Shown: positions 26,426 to 35,062 of the stretch, piece after piece
How the letters are laid out: every line of letters begins with the position of its first letter
Position numbering within the stretch: position 1 is the stretch's first letter
DNA from: Boseongicola sp. H5
GTDB taxonomy: Bacteria > Pseudomonadota > Alphaproteobacteria > Rhodobacterales > Rhodobacteraceae
Length of the DNA: 64,000 nt
Assembly (NCBI GenBank): GCA_020622165.1
Contig: JACNMN010000012.1
Coordinates: 1-64,000, forward strand
Direction: 5' to 3'
Position numbers and translations under genes: made by a program
The notes under the pieces: generated by a model
What the model was told of the DNA's origin: nothing
Seen by the model: the letters and a program-made list of their open reading frames with translations, nothing else
Databases searched by the model: none

Positions 26426-26902
26426 TTACTCCATCGCCTCGATCACCCATCGTTCCATGCCCTGTTTCAACTGCTTGCGGATCGCATCGGGATCGTCCGC
26501 GAACATCGCATGGATATAGAGCGTCTTGCCGTCATCGGTCACGTCGAGGCTCAACGTGCCCGGGGTGAGGGAGATGAGGTTGGTGACCAGCAGCACCTCC
26601 ATCTCGCCCTTGGCATCGAGTGGCATCGAGATGATACCGGGCTTGGATTTCTGGGTCGGTGTCAGCACGTCCCAAACCACCTCGATCGAGCTGACCACCA
26701 GTTCGTAGAGAAAGAGCGTGATCAGCTTGATCCAGCGCCACGCGCGCAGGAAGTATCGCTCGGACCCCGGAAAAAGCGGGCGCGTGACGTAAAGCGCGGC
26801 CGAGCCGAACGCAAACCCCACAACCAGCCCGGTCAGGGTGAAATTCCCGGTCAGCGCAGCCCAGGAGATCGCCAGAACGATGTTGAGGGTGAAGATGTTC
26901 AT
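26426..26902 (-). CDS. mnhE: Na+/H+ antiporter subunit E
   Basis: A 158-residue protein: two N-terminal TM helices (TLNIVLAISWAALTGNFTLT, LTGLVVGFAFGSAALYV) then a cytoplasmic domain with the conserved LLVTNLISLTPGTLSLDVTD. This NxxxLTPGT motif is diagnostic of MnhE/PhaE. Starts four bases inside mnhD. Confidence 0.95.
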   Translation of the reverse strand: MNIFTLNIVLAISWAALTGNFTLTGLVVGFAFGSAALYVTRPLFPGSERYFLRAWRWIKLITLFLYELVVSSIEVVWDVLTPTQKSKPGIISMPLDAKGEMEVLLVTNLISLTPGTLSLDVTDDGKTLYIHAMFADDPDAIRKQLKQGMERWVIEAME

Positions 26903-28437
26903 TCGATCCCCTCCAGCTGCGCAAGTCCGGTGGCGCCTTCCACCTCCGTCCCCAGCACGGTTGCCACATAATCCACCGGATCCAGCAATTGCGCGGCGGC
27001 GCGCTCGGCGAATTGCACGAACGGTTCGGGGAACAATCCGATCACGCAGGTCAGGATCGCAAGCGACGCGATCGGCAGGATCAGCGACGCGCGATCCCGT
27101 CCCGACAGGCTGCCGAGTTTCGGCTGCATCCCCGCCGGGTGCGGCTTCCAGAAGGCGTTGCCCCAGATTTTCGTCATCGAATAGATGGTCAGCAGCCCGA
27201 CCACCAGCGCCACGCCCGCGACAAGCCAGAGTTCCAGATCAAGGCTGGCCTTGACCAGAATGTACTTCGCCCAGAAGCCGCTTAGTGGCGGGAAGCCCGC
27301 CAGCGAGAACGCCGGGATCAGGAACAGAAGACCAAGGACCGGTGCCGTCTTGTAGAGCCCGCCGATGGCGCTGAGTTCCGTCGAGCCCGCAATCCGGCGG
27401 GCCACGCCCGCGACGAGGAACAGGTTTGCCTTCACGATGATATGATGCACCAGATAGAAGACCGCGCCAACCAGCGCCAGCGGCGTGTAAAGCGCGAGCC
27501 CGAGGATCATGTAACCGATCTGGCTGACGATGTGGAACGACAGGATGCGCCGGAAATCGTTCATCGCCGCGGCGCCCAAGACGCCCGTGACCATGGTAAA
27601 GCCTGCCACCCACAGCAGGATCGTGTGGGTGTAGTCGACGTCTTCGGTGAAGACGAGCGTGAACATCCGGATCAGGGCATAGACACCCACCTTGGTCAGC
27701 AGGCCCGCAAAGATCGCGGAGACCGCGACGGATGGCGTGTGGTAGGAGGCGGGGAGCCAGAAGAACAGCGGGAAGACCGCAGCCTTGACCCCGAACGCCA
27801 CCATGAACATCACCGCAACCACGGTCAGCAGGCCCTTGTTCTCCACCTCCTGCACCGCCAGATGGAGATCGGCCAGGTTGAGCGTGCCGGTCATCCCGTA
27901 GAGCAGACCGATCCCCGCCAGGAACAGGATCGTCGAAACCAGATTGATGGTCACGTATTTGATGCCCGCATCCAGTTGCTGACGCCGCCCGCCAAGGATC
28001 AGCAATCCGAACGAGGCGATCAGCATCACCTCGAACCAGACATACAGGTTGAAGAGATCCCCGGTCAGGAACGCGCCGCAGACACCGGCCAGAAGCACCT
28101 GAAAGAGCGCGTGATATCCGAGCTTCTCAAGCCGTTCCTCGATATCGGCCAGCGCATAGACAGCCACCGCCAGCCCGGTAATCCCGGTGATGACGACCAT
28201 CACCGCGCTCAACAGGTCGGCAACCAGCGTGATGCCGAAGGGCGCGGGCCAGTTTCCCATCTGCCCCGCCACGACACCTTCGGCCAGCACGGCCTGCATC
28301 AACAGACCCGACGCAATCAGAAGCGCGGCCGAGCCCATCACCGAAATCCACCGCCCCTCGGGGCCGTTGCGGAACAGGAACGCCAGAACCGCCGTGGCAA
28401 AGGGAATGATCAGCGGTGCCGCCAGAAGCCAGCTCAT
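26899..28437 (-). CDS. mnhD: Na+/H+ antiporter subunit D
   Basis: A 512-residue NuoL/M/N-like subunit with about 14 TM helices and the proton-channel signature region (GVKAAVFPLFFWLPASYHTP with Lys, and GLLTKVGVYALIRMF with Lys). Homologous to complex I antiporter subunits; with MnhA it forms the two proton/ion paths of the Mrp complex. Overlaps mnhC at its start and mnhE at its end. Confidence 0.96.
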   Translation of the reverse strand: MSWLLAAPLIIPFATAVLAFLFRNGPEGRWISVMGSAALLIASGLLMQAVLAEGVVAGQMGNWPAPFGITLVADLLSAVMVVITGITGLAVAVYALADIEERLEKLGYHALFQVLLAGVCGAFLTGDLFNLYVWFEVMLIASFGLLILGGRRQQLDAGIKYVTINLVSTILFLAGIGLLYGMTGTLNLADLHLAVQEVENKGLLTVVAVMFMVAFGVKAAVFPLFFWLPASYHTPSVAVSAIFAGLLTKVGVYALIRMFTLVFTEDVDYTHTILLWVAGFTMVTGVLGAAAMNDFRRILSFHIVSQIGYMILGLALYTPLALVGAVFYLVHHIIVKANLFLVAGVARRIAGSTELSAIGGLYKTAPVLGLLFLIPAFSLAGFPPLSGFWAKYILVKASLDLELWLVAGVALVVGLLTIYSMTKIWGNAFWKPHPAGMQPKLGSLSGRDRASLILPIASLAILTCVIGLFPEPFVQFAERAAAQLLDPVDYVATVLGTEVEGATGLAQLEGIE

Positions 28438-28796
28438 TGCCTGTCCTCCTCCGGCTCGGCCAGCCGCATCTCGTCACTCATCAGCGTTCCCATGGACTGA
28501 TAGCCCCGGTAAACCAACGTCAATGCAAAGGCGAACAGACCGAAACCGATCACGATGGCCGTCAGAACCAGGGCCTGCGGCAGCGCATTGGCAACGATAT
28601 CGGGCGGAACGTCTGCGCCATCGGGGATCAGCGGCGGGCTTTCCGGGGTCAACCGGCCCGCCACGAAGATCATCAGATTTGCCGCGTTGGAGATCAGGAT
28701 CAGCCCGAAGATGAACCGCAGCACATTGCGCGCCAGCATCAGATAGGTGCCCGTGGCGATCATCACACCGACCATGACCGAAATGAGAAGTTCCAT
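28434..28796 (-). CDS. mnhC: Na+/H+ antiporter subunit C
   Basis: A 120-residue NuoK-like subunit with three TM helices (ISVMVGVMIATGTYLMLA, FIFGLILISNAANLMIFVAG, ALVLTAIVIGFGLFAFALTL). The ALPQALVLTAIVIGFG motif is the MnhC/NuoK signature with the functional Glu replaced by the Mrp-type pattern. Follows mnhB after three bases. Confidence 0.94.
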   Translation of the reverse strand: MELLISVMVGVMIATGTYLMLARNVLRFIFGLILISNAANLMIFVAGRLTPESPPLIPDGADVPPDIVANALPQALVLTAIVIGFGLFAFALTLVYRGYQSMGTLMSDEMRLAEPEEDRQ

Positions 28797-28799
28797 ATC

Positions 28800-29222
28800 T
28801 CAGACCTCCTCTTCCAGCGCCAGAACAATGGTCAGGATCGACCCGAAGACCACGAGATAGACCCCGATATCGAACACAAGGACCGAGCTGAGAGGCAGGC
28901 CGTAATCGTCCTCCGTCGCGCCGAGGAACAGCCATTGCCCGGTGAAAAGCGCGTCGCCGAAAAACACGGCGAAGACGCCCGCCGCCAATGCAATGCCAAG
29001 CCCCACCATCGCGATGCTTTGCGGTTCCACCCGGAGTGCGGCACGCGTCGCCGAACAGCCGTGGGCAATTGCGTAAAGCACAAAGCCCGTGGCCCCGATC
29101 AGCCCGCCGATGAAGCCCCCGCCCGGCAGGTTATGGCCCCTCAGCAGCATATAGATCGAAAACAGAAGCAGGAGCGCCACCAGCAACCGCGTGGCCGCGT
29201 TCAGGATCAGCGAATTCATCAT
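28800..29222 (-). CDS. mnhB: Na+/H+ antiporter subunit B
   Basis: A 140-residue four-TM protein ([80 protein letters not shown]). [13 protein letters not shown] is the MnhB hallmark. It overlaps the end of mnhA by four bases. The subunit is a separate gene here, unlike systems where A and B are fused. Confidence 0.95.
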   Translation of the reverse strand: MMNSLILNAATRLLVALLLLFSIYMLLRGHNLPGGGFIGGLIGATGFVLYAIAHGCSATRAALRVEPQSIAMVGLGIALAAGVFAVFFGDALFTGQWLFLGATEDDYGLPLSSVLVFDIGVYLVVFGSILTIVLALEEEV

Positions 29223-31525
29223 GCCTCATCCTCCTTCGCGGCGACGGGTTTCTTGTAATGCGTGCCGCGCAGAAGCGCGTAGGCGGCAAGGGCCGCAACC
29301 ACGACCACGGCGATCTCGCCGAATGTATCCAGCGCGCGGAAATCCACGAGGATCACGTTGACGATGTTCCGCCCATAGGCCTCGGGCCAACTGGTGATCT
29401 CGAAATAGTCGGTCAGACGGCGGTCGATATCGCCCTGCATGACGGCAATCAGCACGGCGCTTGAAACCACGCCCACGCCAATCGACAACACCCCGTGCCA
29501 GGGGCGTTTGTCGCGCCTGCCCGGCAGGTCGAGATGGGGGAGCTTCAGCATCGCCACCGCCACCAGCACCACGACAAGCGTTTCCACCAGAAGCTGCGTA
29601 ATGGCGACATCCGGGGCGCTGAACATGATGAAGATCAGCGCCACACCGATACCGACCACGCCAAGACATACGATCGCGGTCATCCGGCTGGAGGTCAGTG
29701 CCGTCAGGATCGCCCCGGCGGCGACGAAGATCAGTACCGCCCAATGCTTGAAAAGCAGCCCGTCGAGTTCGGAAGACAGGTCCAGATCGAAGGCAAGCGC
29801 ATCCCGCGCCCAGATCGTCAGCCCGACCGCCACGCCGAGCGTTGCGAAGACGGTGAACAGATAGCGCTGCAACACACCGGATTGCAGATGCCGCGTCTGC
29901 CATGCGGCCAGCGCCTTCAACCCGTCGAGCACCCGGTCCCAACCCGGATCGAACTTGATCGGATTGGCCTCGAAGATGCGCCCGAGCCAGTTCCTCAGCG
30001 GCCGGTGGATGGCATAGATCACGGCGCCCGTGGCGAAGGTCACAAGCGACAGGATAAAGGCCGCATTCACCTCCCGGAACAGATAGAGATCCACGCTGAC
30101 CGTCGGGTCGCCATAGACGGCCCATGTGCCGGGCGCCACCAGCCAGGCCTCGATCGTGTCGGGGAACAGCCCGAAATAGAGGCTGAGACCGGCCAGAACC
30201 AGCGGCCCCGTCAGCATCATCACCGGACCTTCATGAGCCGGTTTGGGCGTCTCCGCCAGCTTGCCGAAGAAGGGGCGCAAGGCGACGATTCCGGCCACCG
30301 CGAACATCAGCGCGCTGGCGGCAAAGGCCGCGCCGGTGACCCAGAACATGCCCTGATCCAGCTCCAGCCCGGCCTTGTAGAGGAATTCCTTGCCGATGAA
30401 GCCGACAAGCGGCGGGATACCCGCCATCGACACCGCGGCGACCACCGCCGCCACGGCGGTGACGGGCATCTTGCGGCCAAGCCCCCGCAGTACCTCGGCC
30501 TCGCGCGTGCCGGTGGCGTGATCGACGATCCCGATCATCAGGAAGAGCGCGGCCTTGTAGAGCGAGTGGACCACGAGGAAGAGCATCATCGCCTTGATCG
30601 CATCGCTGGTGCCCGCACCGATGAAGAGCGTCAACGTGCCAAGCGCCATCAGGGTCGTGTAGGCCAGCACCTGCTTGATGTCGGTCTGGCGCATGGCAAG
30701 AATGCTTGCGAAAACCGCCGTGAACCCGCCCGCGATGGTCAGCGTCCAGAACCACAGATCCGTGCCGCCGATGGCCGGGTTCATCCGCGCCATCAGAAAG
30801 ACGCCGGCCTTCACCATCGTGGCCGAGTGCAGATACGCCGAAACCGGTGTGGGGGCCGCCATCGCATTCGGCAGCCAGAAATGGAACGGGAACTGCGCCG
30901 ATTTGGTGAACGCCCCGGCGAGGAACAGGATCACGATCGGCACATAGAGCGGATGCGCGCGGATCATGTCGCCCTGGCTGAGGATCACGCTCAGCTCGAA
31001 CGATCCCGCCACATTGCCCAGCATGATGATACCGGCCAGAAGGGCCAGGCCGCCAGTCCCGGTGACCAGAAGAGCCTGCAGGGCCGAGCGGCGCGATTTC
31101 GCCTCGTCGGAATTGAAGCCGATCAGCAGGTAGGAGGAAATCGTCGTGACCTCCCAGAAAACGAACAACGCAATCAGATTGTCCGCCAGAACCAACCCCA
31201 GCATGCCGAACATGAACGCCATCAGGTAGAGCACGAAGCGCGGATATTCGGGATGATTGCCCAGGTATTTCGCGGAATAGAGCGTCACCAGTGCCCCGAT
31301 CCCGCTGATCAGAAGTGCAAAGGTCAGGCTGAGCCCGTCGAGAATGACCGACAGGCGGATATCCAGCGACGGCACCCAGTCATAGGCCCACAGGATCACC
31401 TCGCCCAAAGAGATCGCGGGAACGAGCTGCACCAGCCAGACAAAAATCGCCGCCGGGATCAGGATTGAAATCCATCCCGCCGGCCCGCCCGCCACACGCG
31501 GCACCTCGCCTGCTGCCTCTGCCAC
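29219..31525 (-). CDS. mnhA: Na+/H+ antiporter subunit A
   Basis: A 768-residue NuoL-like subunit. The N-terminal two thirds has the antiporter fold with [20 protein letters not shown] and [16 protein letters not shown], and the C-terminal part has the extra MrpA helices ([20 protein letters not shown] then [20 protein letters not shown]). First gene of the mnhABCDEFG operon, downstream of a universal stress gene. The complex supports pH and Na+ homeostasis, in keeping with a marine or saline habitat. Confidence 0.96.
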   Translation of the reverse strand: MAEAAGEVPRVAGGPAGWISILIPAAIFVWLVQLVPAISLGEVILWAYDWVPSLDIRLSVILDGLSLTFALLISGIGALVTLYSAKYLGNHPEYPRFVLYLMAFMFGMLGLVLADNLIALFVFWEVTTISSYLLIGFNSDEAKSRRSALQALLVTGTGGLALLAGIIMLGNVAGSFELSVILSQGDMIRAHPLYVPIVILFLAGAFTKSAQFPFHFWLPNAMAAPTPVSAYLHSATMVKAGVFLMARMNPAIGGTDLWFWTLTIAGGFTAVFASILAMRQTDIKQVLAYTTLMALGTLTLFIGAGTSDAIKAMMLFLVVHSLYKAALFLMIGIVDHATGTREAEVLRGLGRKMPVTAVAAVVAAVSMAGIPPLVGFIGKEFLYKAGLELDQGMFWVTGAAFAASALMFAVAGIVALRPFFGKLAETPKPAHEGPVMMLTGPLVLAGLSLYFGLFPDTIEAWLVAPGTWAVYGDPTVSVDLYLFREVNAAFILSLVTFATGAVIYAIHRPLRNWLGRIFEANPIKFDPGWDRVLDGLKALAAWQTRHLQSGVLQRYLFTVFATLGVAVGLTIWARDALAFDLDLSSELDGLLFKHWAVLIFVAAGAILTALTSSRMTAIVCLGVVGIGVALIFIMFSAPDVAITQLLVETLVVVLVAVAMLKLPHLDLPGRRDKRPWHGVLSIGVGVVSSAVLIAVMQGDIDRRLTDYFEITSWPEAYGRNIVNVILVDFRALDTFGEIAVVVVAALAAYALLRGTHYKKPVAAKEDEA

Positions 31526-31597
31526 CTTAATCTACCCTTCTCGTTCCGGGTTTGCCCGCACTGACGCATGCACGTCGCGGCCCCGATCAAATATCTG

Positions 31598-31615
31598 CGC
31601 CCCGCGGTCGGGGCG
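31598..31615. terminator. GC-rich hairpin between uspE-like gene and mnhA
   Basis: CGCCCCG-CGGT-CGGGGCG, a perfect 7-bp stem with a four-base loop, lies 14 bases downstream of the universal stress gene stop in the minus direction and about 70 bases before mnhA. There is no T-run on the minus strand, so it may attenuate rather than fully stop read-through. Confidence 0.45.
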
Positions 31616-31628
31616 TTTCCGTCACGAT

Positions 31629-32594
31629 CTAGCTTGTCGCTTCCAATGTCACGGGCGACACGAACCCTTCGGGTTTCACCGCGATCACCGCGCAATCGAC
31701 GCGGTGCAGGATCGTCTCGGCCGTGTTGCCCATGATGAACCCGCTGATGCCGGTCCGGCCCACCGTTCCCATCACGATCAGATCCGGTTTGTGCGTCTCG
31801 GCAAACTCCGCAATCGCATCTCCGGGCAAACCCTTCAGCATATGGACATGGACCCGTTTCACTTGCGGATAATTCGCCAAGAGCGCGTTCAACCGGGTCT
31901 TGGCGGCCTCTTTCTCCCGCTCGACCATCCGGTCCACCTCGCCCTGATACTTCGAGGTATAGCGCCCGTGGCGCAAGGCATATTCCTCCTGCAGACGCCA
32001 GGCATGGGCCACGTGGCAGGTGGCATTGTCCCGCTCCGCAAGCGAGGTCGCAAGATCCAGGACAAGACGATCAAGCCTGTCGCGGGCCTCATCGCCATGC
32101 GGCTCCGGATCGACGGTGGCAAGGATGGTGTCGAAAACGCCATCGCCGGGACCTTTCAGCATCCAGACCGGGCAAGGGCATTTGCGCAGCAGATGCATGT
32201 CAGGGCCCTTCAGCACGCCCTTGCCATGAGCTGCGGCGGTCGCACCCTTGATCACGATGTCATGGCCTTCGCGCAGGACCATCCGGATCACTTCGACGAA
32301 TGCGCTGCCCTGCAGCACCGCCTCCGTCACCTCGACCCCCTCGGCGCGGGCGGTATCGGCCAGCCGCGTCAGCCGGTCACGGTGATAGGCGATCACATCC
32401 TCTTCGATTTCGGTGCCGCGCCGCCCCTGCAACGCAGACAAAAGCCGCCCAAGTTCGCCCGGCGCCGCATCGATCACGTCAACCAGTGTCAGCGCCGCAC
32501 CGTTCAGCTTGGCCAGATGCACGGCACGCGCCAGCGCGACCTCGTGCAGGCTGTCTTCGGTCAAAACCGCAAGAATACTCTTGAATCTCTGCAT
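31629..32594 (-). CDS. tandem-domain universal stress protein
   Basis: A 321-residue protein with two UspA domains. The first starts MQRFKSILAVLTEDSLHEVA, and the second ends with the nucleotide-binding motif GTVGRTGISGFIMGNTAETI followed by DCAVIAVKP. ATG 32594 is used since the upstream open stretch (to 32651) lies in the regulatory gap. It resembles UspE. Divergent from an OxyR-like gene and upstream of the antiporter operon, which points to a joint ion/oxidative stress response; that is inference. Confidence 0.92.
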   Translation of the reverse strand: MQRFKSILAVLTEDSLHEVALARAVHLAKLNGAALTLVDVIDAAPGELGRLLSALQGRRGTEIEEDVIAYHRDRLTRLADTARAEGVEVTEAVLQGSAFVEVIRMVLREGHDIVIKGATAAAHGKGVLKGPDMHLLRKCPCPVWMLKGPGDGVFDTILATVDPEPHGDEARDRLDRLVLDLATSLAERDNATCHVAHAWRLQEEYALRHGRYTSKYQGEVDRMVEREKEAAKTRLNALLANYPQVKRVHVHMLKGLPGDAIAEFAETHKPDLIVMGTVGRTGISGFIMGNTAETILHRVDCAVIAVKPEGFVSPVTLEATS

Positions 32595-32617
32595 GCCAGC
32601 TCTCCCAGACCTGTTGT

Positions 32618-32695
32618 GGATCAAATAACGCCCGCTTGCTGATTGATCCAATCGAAACTAAAGTCGGTTTTGATAGATATTCCCGATCAAATAAC
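32618..32695. promoter_or_regulatory. LysR-type operator in the usp/oxyR-like gap
   Basis: TTGAT-N11-ATCAA (32670-32690) is a textbook LysR T-N11-A box. A second inverted repeat, GGATCAA (32618-32624) with TTGATCC (32643-32649), lies upstream. GATCAAATAAC occurs in direct repeat at 32619 and 32685. The site lies 22 bases before the OxyR-like ATG and within the usp promoter side, so it can serve both genes. Binding by the neighbouring regulator is inferred. Confidence 0.6.
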
Positions 32696-32712
32696 CCTGC
32701 CCGGAGTGCCCG

Positions 32713-33633
32713 ATGCCCACCCTGCAACAGCTTCGCTATCTCGTGGCCATCGCCGATACGCTGCATTTCCACCGCGCCGCGGAGCGTGCCCATGTAACCC
32801 AGCCGACCCTGTCGGGCCAGCTGAAGGAGCTTGAGGCGAAGCTTGGGGTGCAACTGGTCGAACGGTCCCGCGCGCGCGTGGTGCTGACGCCCACGGGCGC
32901 CCAGATCGCGGCCCGCGCACGCTCCGTCCTGCGTGACGTGGCGGACATATCTGAGATCGCGAAACAGGGGCAGCACCGTTTCAGCGGCACAATCCGCGTC
33001 GGCGTGGTGCAATCGCTCGGCTCCTATCTTCTGCCGCTGGTGATCCCCGAACTGCACGCCAGCCACCCGAAGCTGAAACTCTATGTGCGCGAAGGACTAG
33101 CCGCCGATCTTCTGGGCCGGATCGACGATGGCGCGCTGGATCTGCTGTTTTTCCCGCTGCCGGTTGCCGGGCCCGATCTCAGAACCGTCCGCCTGTTCCG
33201 GGAACCGCTGCTGGTGGTGACCGCCACGGATCATCCGCTGGCCGCAAGAACACAAGTCGCGCGTGACGATCTGCGCGGCGAGTCCATTCTGACGCTGGAG
33301 CCCGGTCACCGGCTGCATGCGCAGGTCAAGCAGATCTGCGCCGATACCGGTGCGCGGCTCAGCCTCGATTACGAGGCGACATCGCTTGATACGATCCGGC
33401 AGATGGTGGCCATGGGGCTGGGCATTTCGCTGCTGCCGGCGCTCTATGTCCGTTCCGAGGTGACCCAGAACACGCTTGTCACCTCCCGGCCGCTGGCCGG
33501 GCCGGTGCCGTTCCGCTCCATCGGCATGGTCTGGCGCAAGACCGCGCCACGCAATGACGAGCTTGTCGAACTGGCGCAGATCCTGCGGCGCATTCTGCGC
33601 GCAAACGCACCCGAGGTGACGGTGATTGACTGA
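32713..33633 (+). CDS. OxyR-like LysR regulator lacking the peroxidatic cysteine
   Basis: A 306-residue LysR protein closest in pattern to OxyR: MPTLQQLRYLVAIADTLHFH HTH start, QPTLSGQLKELEAKLGVQLVERSR, then the sensing region EPGHRLHAQVKQIC. In E. coli OxyR this region is GHCLRDQ...C with Cys199 and Cys208. Here residue 200 is Arg and only the second Cys (209) remains, so the normal disulfide switch cannot form. It may sense something else or act constitutively. Divergent from usp, with a LysR box in the gap. Confidence 0.9.
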   Translation: MPTLQQLRYLVAIADTLHFHRAAERAHVTQPTLSGQLKELEAKLGVQLVERSRARVVLTPTGAQIAARARSVLRDVADISEIAKQGQHRFSGTIRVGVVQSLGSYLLPLVIPELHASHPKLKLYVREGLAADLLGRIDDGALDLLFFPLPVAGPDLRTVRLFREPLLVVTATDHPLAARTQVARDDLRGESILTLEPGHRLHAQVKQICADTGARLSLDYEATSLDTIRQMVAMGLGISLLPALYVRSEVTQNTLVTSRPLAGPVPFRSIGMVWRKTAPRNDELVELAQILRRILRANAPEVTVID

Positions 33634-33835
33634 CGGGGATGTAATAGTCCGGGCGGTCCCGACCCAGCTGACGGCAGGGGCCAAATCGGAACCACCCGGA
33701 TGATGACGCTGCGTGTCCGTGAATGCTGGAAGGGACTAAACGACCAGCAAGAGCAGTGTCATCGACAACAGACATGCGCGTGCCCACATGCCTGTCATGT
33801 CCAACTTCTTAGACACTCTCTTTTTGACACAACCC

Positions 33836-33871
33836 TTGCAAATGGAAAAGTCAATCGTATATGAATATTCA
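33836..33871 (+). promoter_or_regulatory. promoter and palindrome before the second OxyR-like gene
   Basis: TTGCAA (33836-33841) and TATATG (33858-33863), 16 bases apart, form a good sigma-70-like promoter in an unusually AT-rich stretch. TGAATATTCA, a perfect 10-bp palindrome (33862-33871), overlaps the -10 element and could be the site where the regulator represses itself. Confidence 0.5.
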
Positions 33872-33896
33872 ATAGAAAAAAGCTAACGAATGCCGC

Positions 33897-34835
33897 ATGC
33901 CCGTCTCTGTTCCTCCGCTCACGCTTCGGCAAATGCGCTACCTCGTGGCGCTGGAAGAAACCGCGCATTTTCGCGAGGCCGCGGAATCGTGCGGCATCTC
34001 CCAACCCTCCCTTTCCGTCCAGATCAAAACCCTGGAAGAGGCCCTTGGCCTGACCCTGGTGGAGCGCGGGCGCGGGCCTGTCCGGCTTACGCTGGCCGGG
34101 CGCGAGGTCTCCGCGCGCTCGCGTGACATTCTGGATGCAACCCAGGGCATCCTCGATCTGTCGGTCACGCTGAAATCGGGGCTCGGCGGCACGATCAGGC
34201 TTGGCACCTCGGCCACCTTGGGGCCCTATCTGATGCCCCATGTGGTCGGCGATCTTCACAAGTCTCACCCGGATCTGCGCCTGTATATCCGCGAAGCCGC
34301 CCCAAGGGAGTTGCTGCGCGAGCTGAATGATGGCGTCCATGACCTGATCCTGACGCAATTGCCCGTCTCGGGCGCGGCGCTGACAACCTCGCGTCTTTTC
34401 CGCGAGCCCTTGTCCGTCGCGCTGCCTGCGGATCATCCGCTGACCGAAAAGGCCATGCTGGACGGGCCCGACCTGACCGATCAGACGATCCTGTCCCTGT
34501 CGCCATCCTACACGCTGCACGACCAGATCTCGGCACTTTGCGTCGAAACCGGCGCGACGCTTTCACGGGATTACGAAGGCACATCGCTGGATGCGCTCCG
34601 CCAGATGGTGGCGATGGGCATGGGCGCGACATTCCTGCCGGCGCTTTACGTGAAATCCGAAATCGAAGGCCGGGCGCAGGACGTGATCGTCCGCCCGTTC
34701 CGGGGCCGCCGCTTCTCCCGCTCCATCGGGCTGGTCTGGCGCTCGACCACCGGCGCCTCCGCGGCTTATGGCCGGCTGGCGCAGCTGATCCGTGAAACGG
34801 CCGGGCGGTTCCCCGATCTGGTCATCGAAGGGTGA
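33897..34835 (+). CDS. second OxyR-like LysR regulator lacking the peroxidatic cysteine
   Basis: A 312-residue LysR paralogue of the preceding gene (PPLTLRQMRYLVALEETAHF, SGISQPSLSVQIKTLEEALG-type HTH, MVAMGMGATFLPALYVKSE near the end). In the OxyR sensing region it reads SYTLHDQISALC: Thr206 replaces Cys199 and Cys215 is kept. The two genes look like an old tandem duplication separated by 263 bases. Target unknown; the downstream dipeptidase operon is one candidate. Confidence 0.9.
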   Translation: MPVSVPPLTLRQMRYLVALEETAHFREAAESCGISQPSLSVQIKTLEEALGLTLVERGRGPVRLTLAGREVSARSRDILDATQGILDLSVTLKSGLGGTIRLGTSATLGPYLMPHVVGDLHKSHPDLRLYIREAAPRELLRELNDGVHDLILTQLPVSGAALTTSRLFREPLSVALPADHPLTEKAMLDGPDLTDQTILSLSPSYTLHDQISALCVETGATLSRDYEGTSLDALRQMVAMGMGATFLPALYVKSEIEGRAQDVIVRPFRGRRFSRSIGLVWRSTTGASAAYGRLAQLIRETAGRFPDLVIEG

Positions 34836-34849
34836 GATTGCCCTTTGAC

Positions 34850-34875
34850 GCCCGCGAGCCGCCGAGCGCGCGGGC
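34850..34875 (+). terminator. hairpin after the second OxyR-like gene
   Basis: GCCCGCG (34850-34856) pairs with CGCGGGC (34869-34875) 15 bases after the LysR stop. The stem is strong but no T-run follows, so termination is only likely. Confidence 0.4.
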
Positions 34876-34923
34876 CGTCTGCCCCGATCTGTCATTCGCC
34901 ACGGGAGACCTTCGCGGGCGATA

Positions 34924-34961
34924 GGTTACAAAAACTTCAAAATCGATCTTTTTTCGTAACC
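34924..34961. promoter_or_regulatory. long AT-rich inverted repeat before the dipeptidase operon
   Basis: GGTTAC (34924) and GTAACC (ending 34961) frame an AT-rich centre whose arms continue as AAAA and TTTT, giving about ten paired bases with one mismatch. It lies 100 bases before the dipeptidase-like ATG. It could be the operator for a LysR-type regulator or a terminator for the upstream gene; the following T6 tract is inside the stem, which favours an operator. Confidence 0.4.
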
Positions 34962-35062
34962 TGTTTTGCGGTCGCAACAGCCTGCACAGGGGCATTTGGG
35001 CTTGCGCGACCCCGTGACTATTTGCTCAAGTCCGTCAACTTGACACAAGCCAGGCGGCACCC

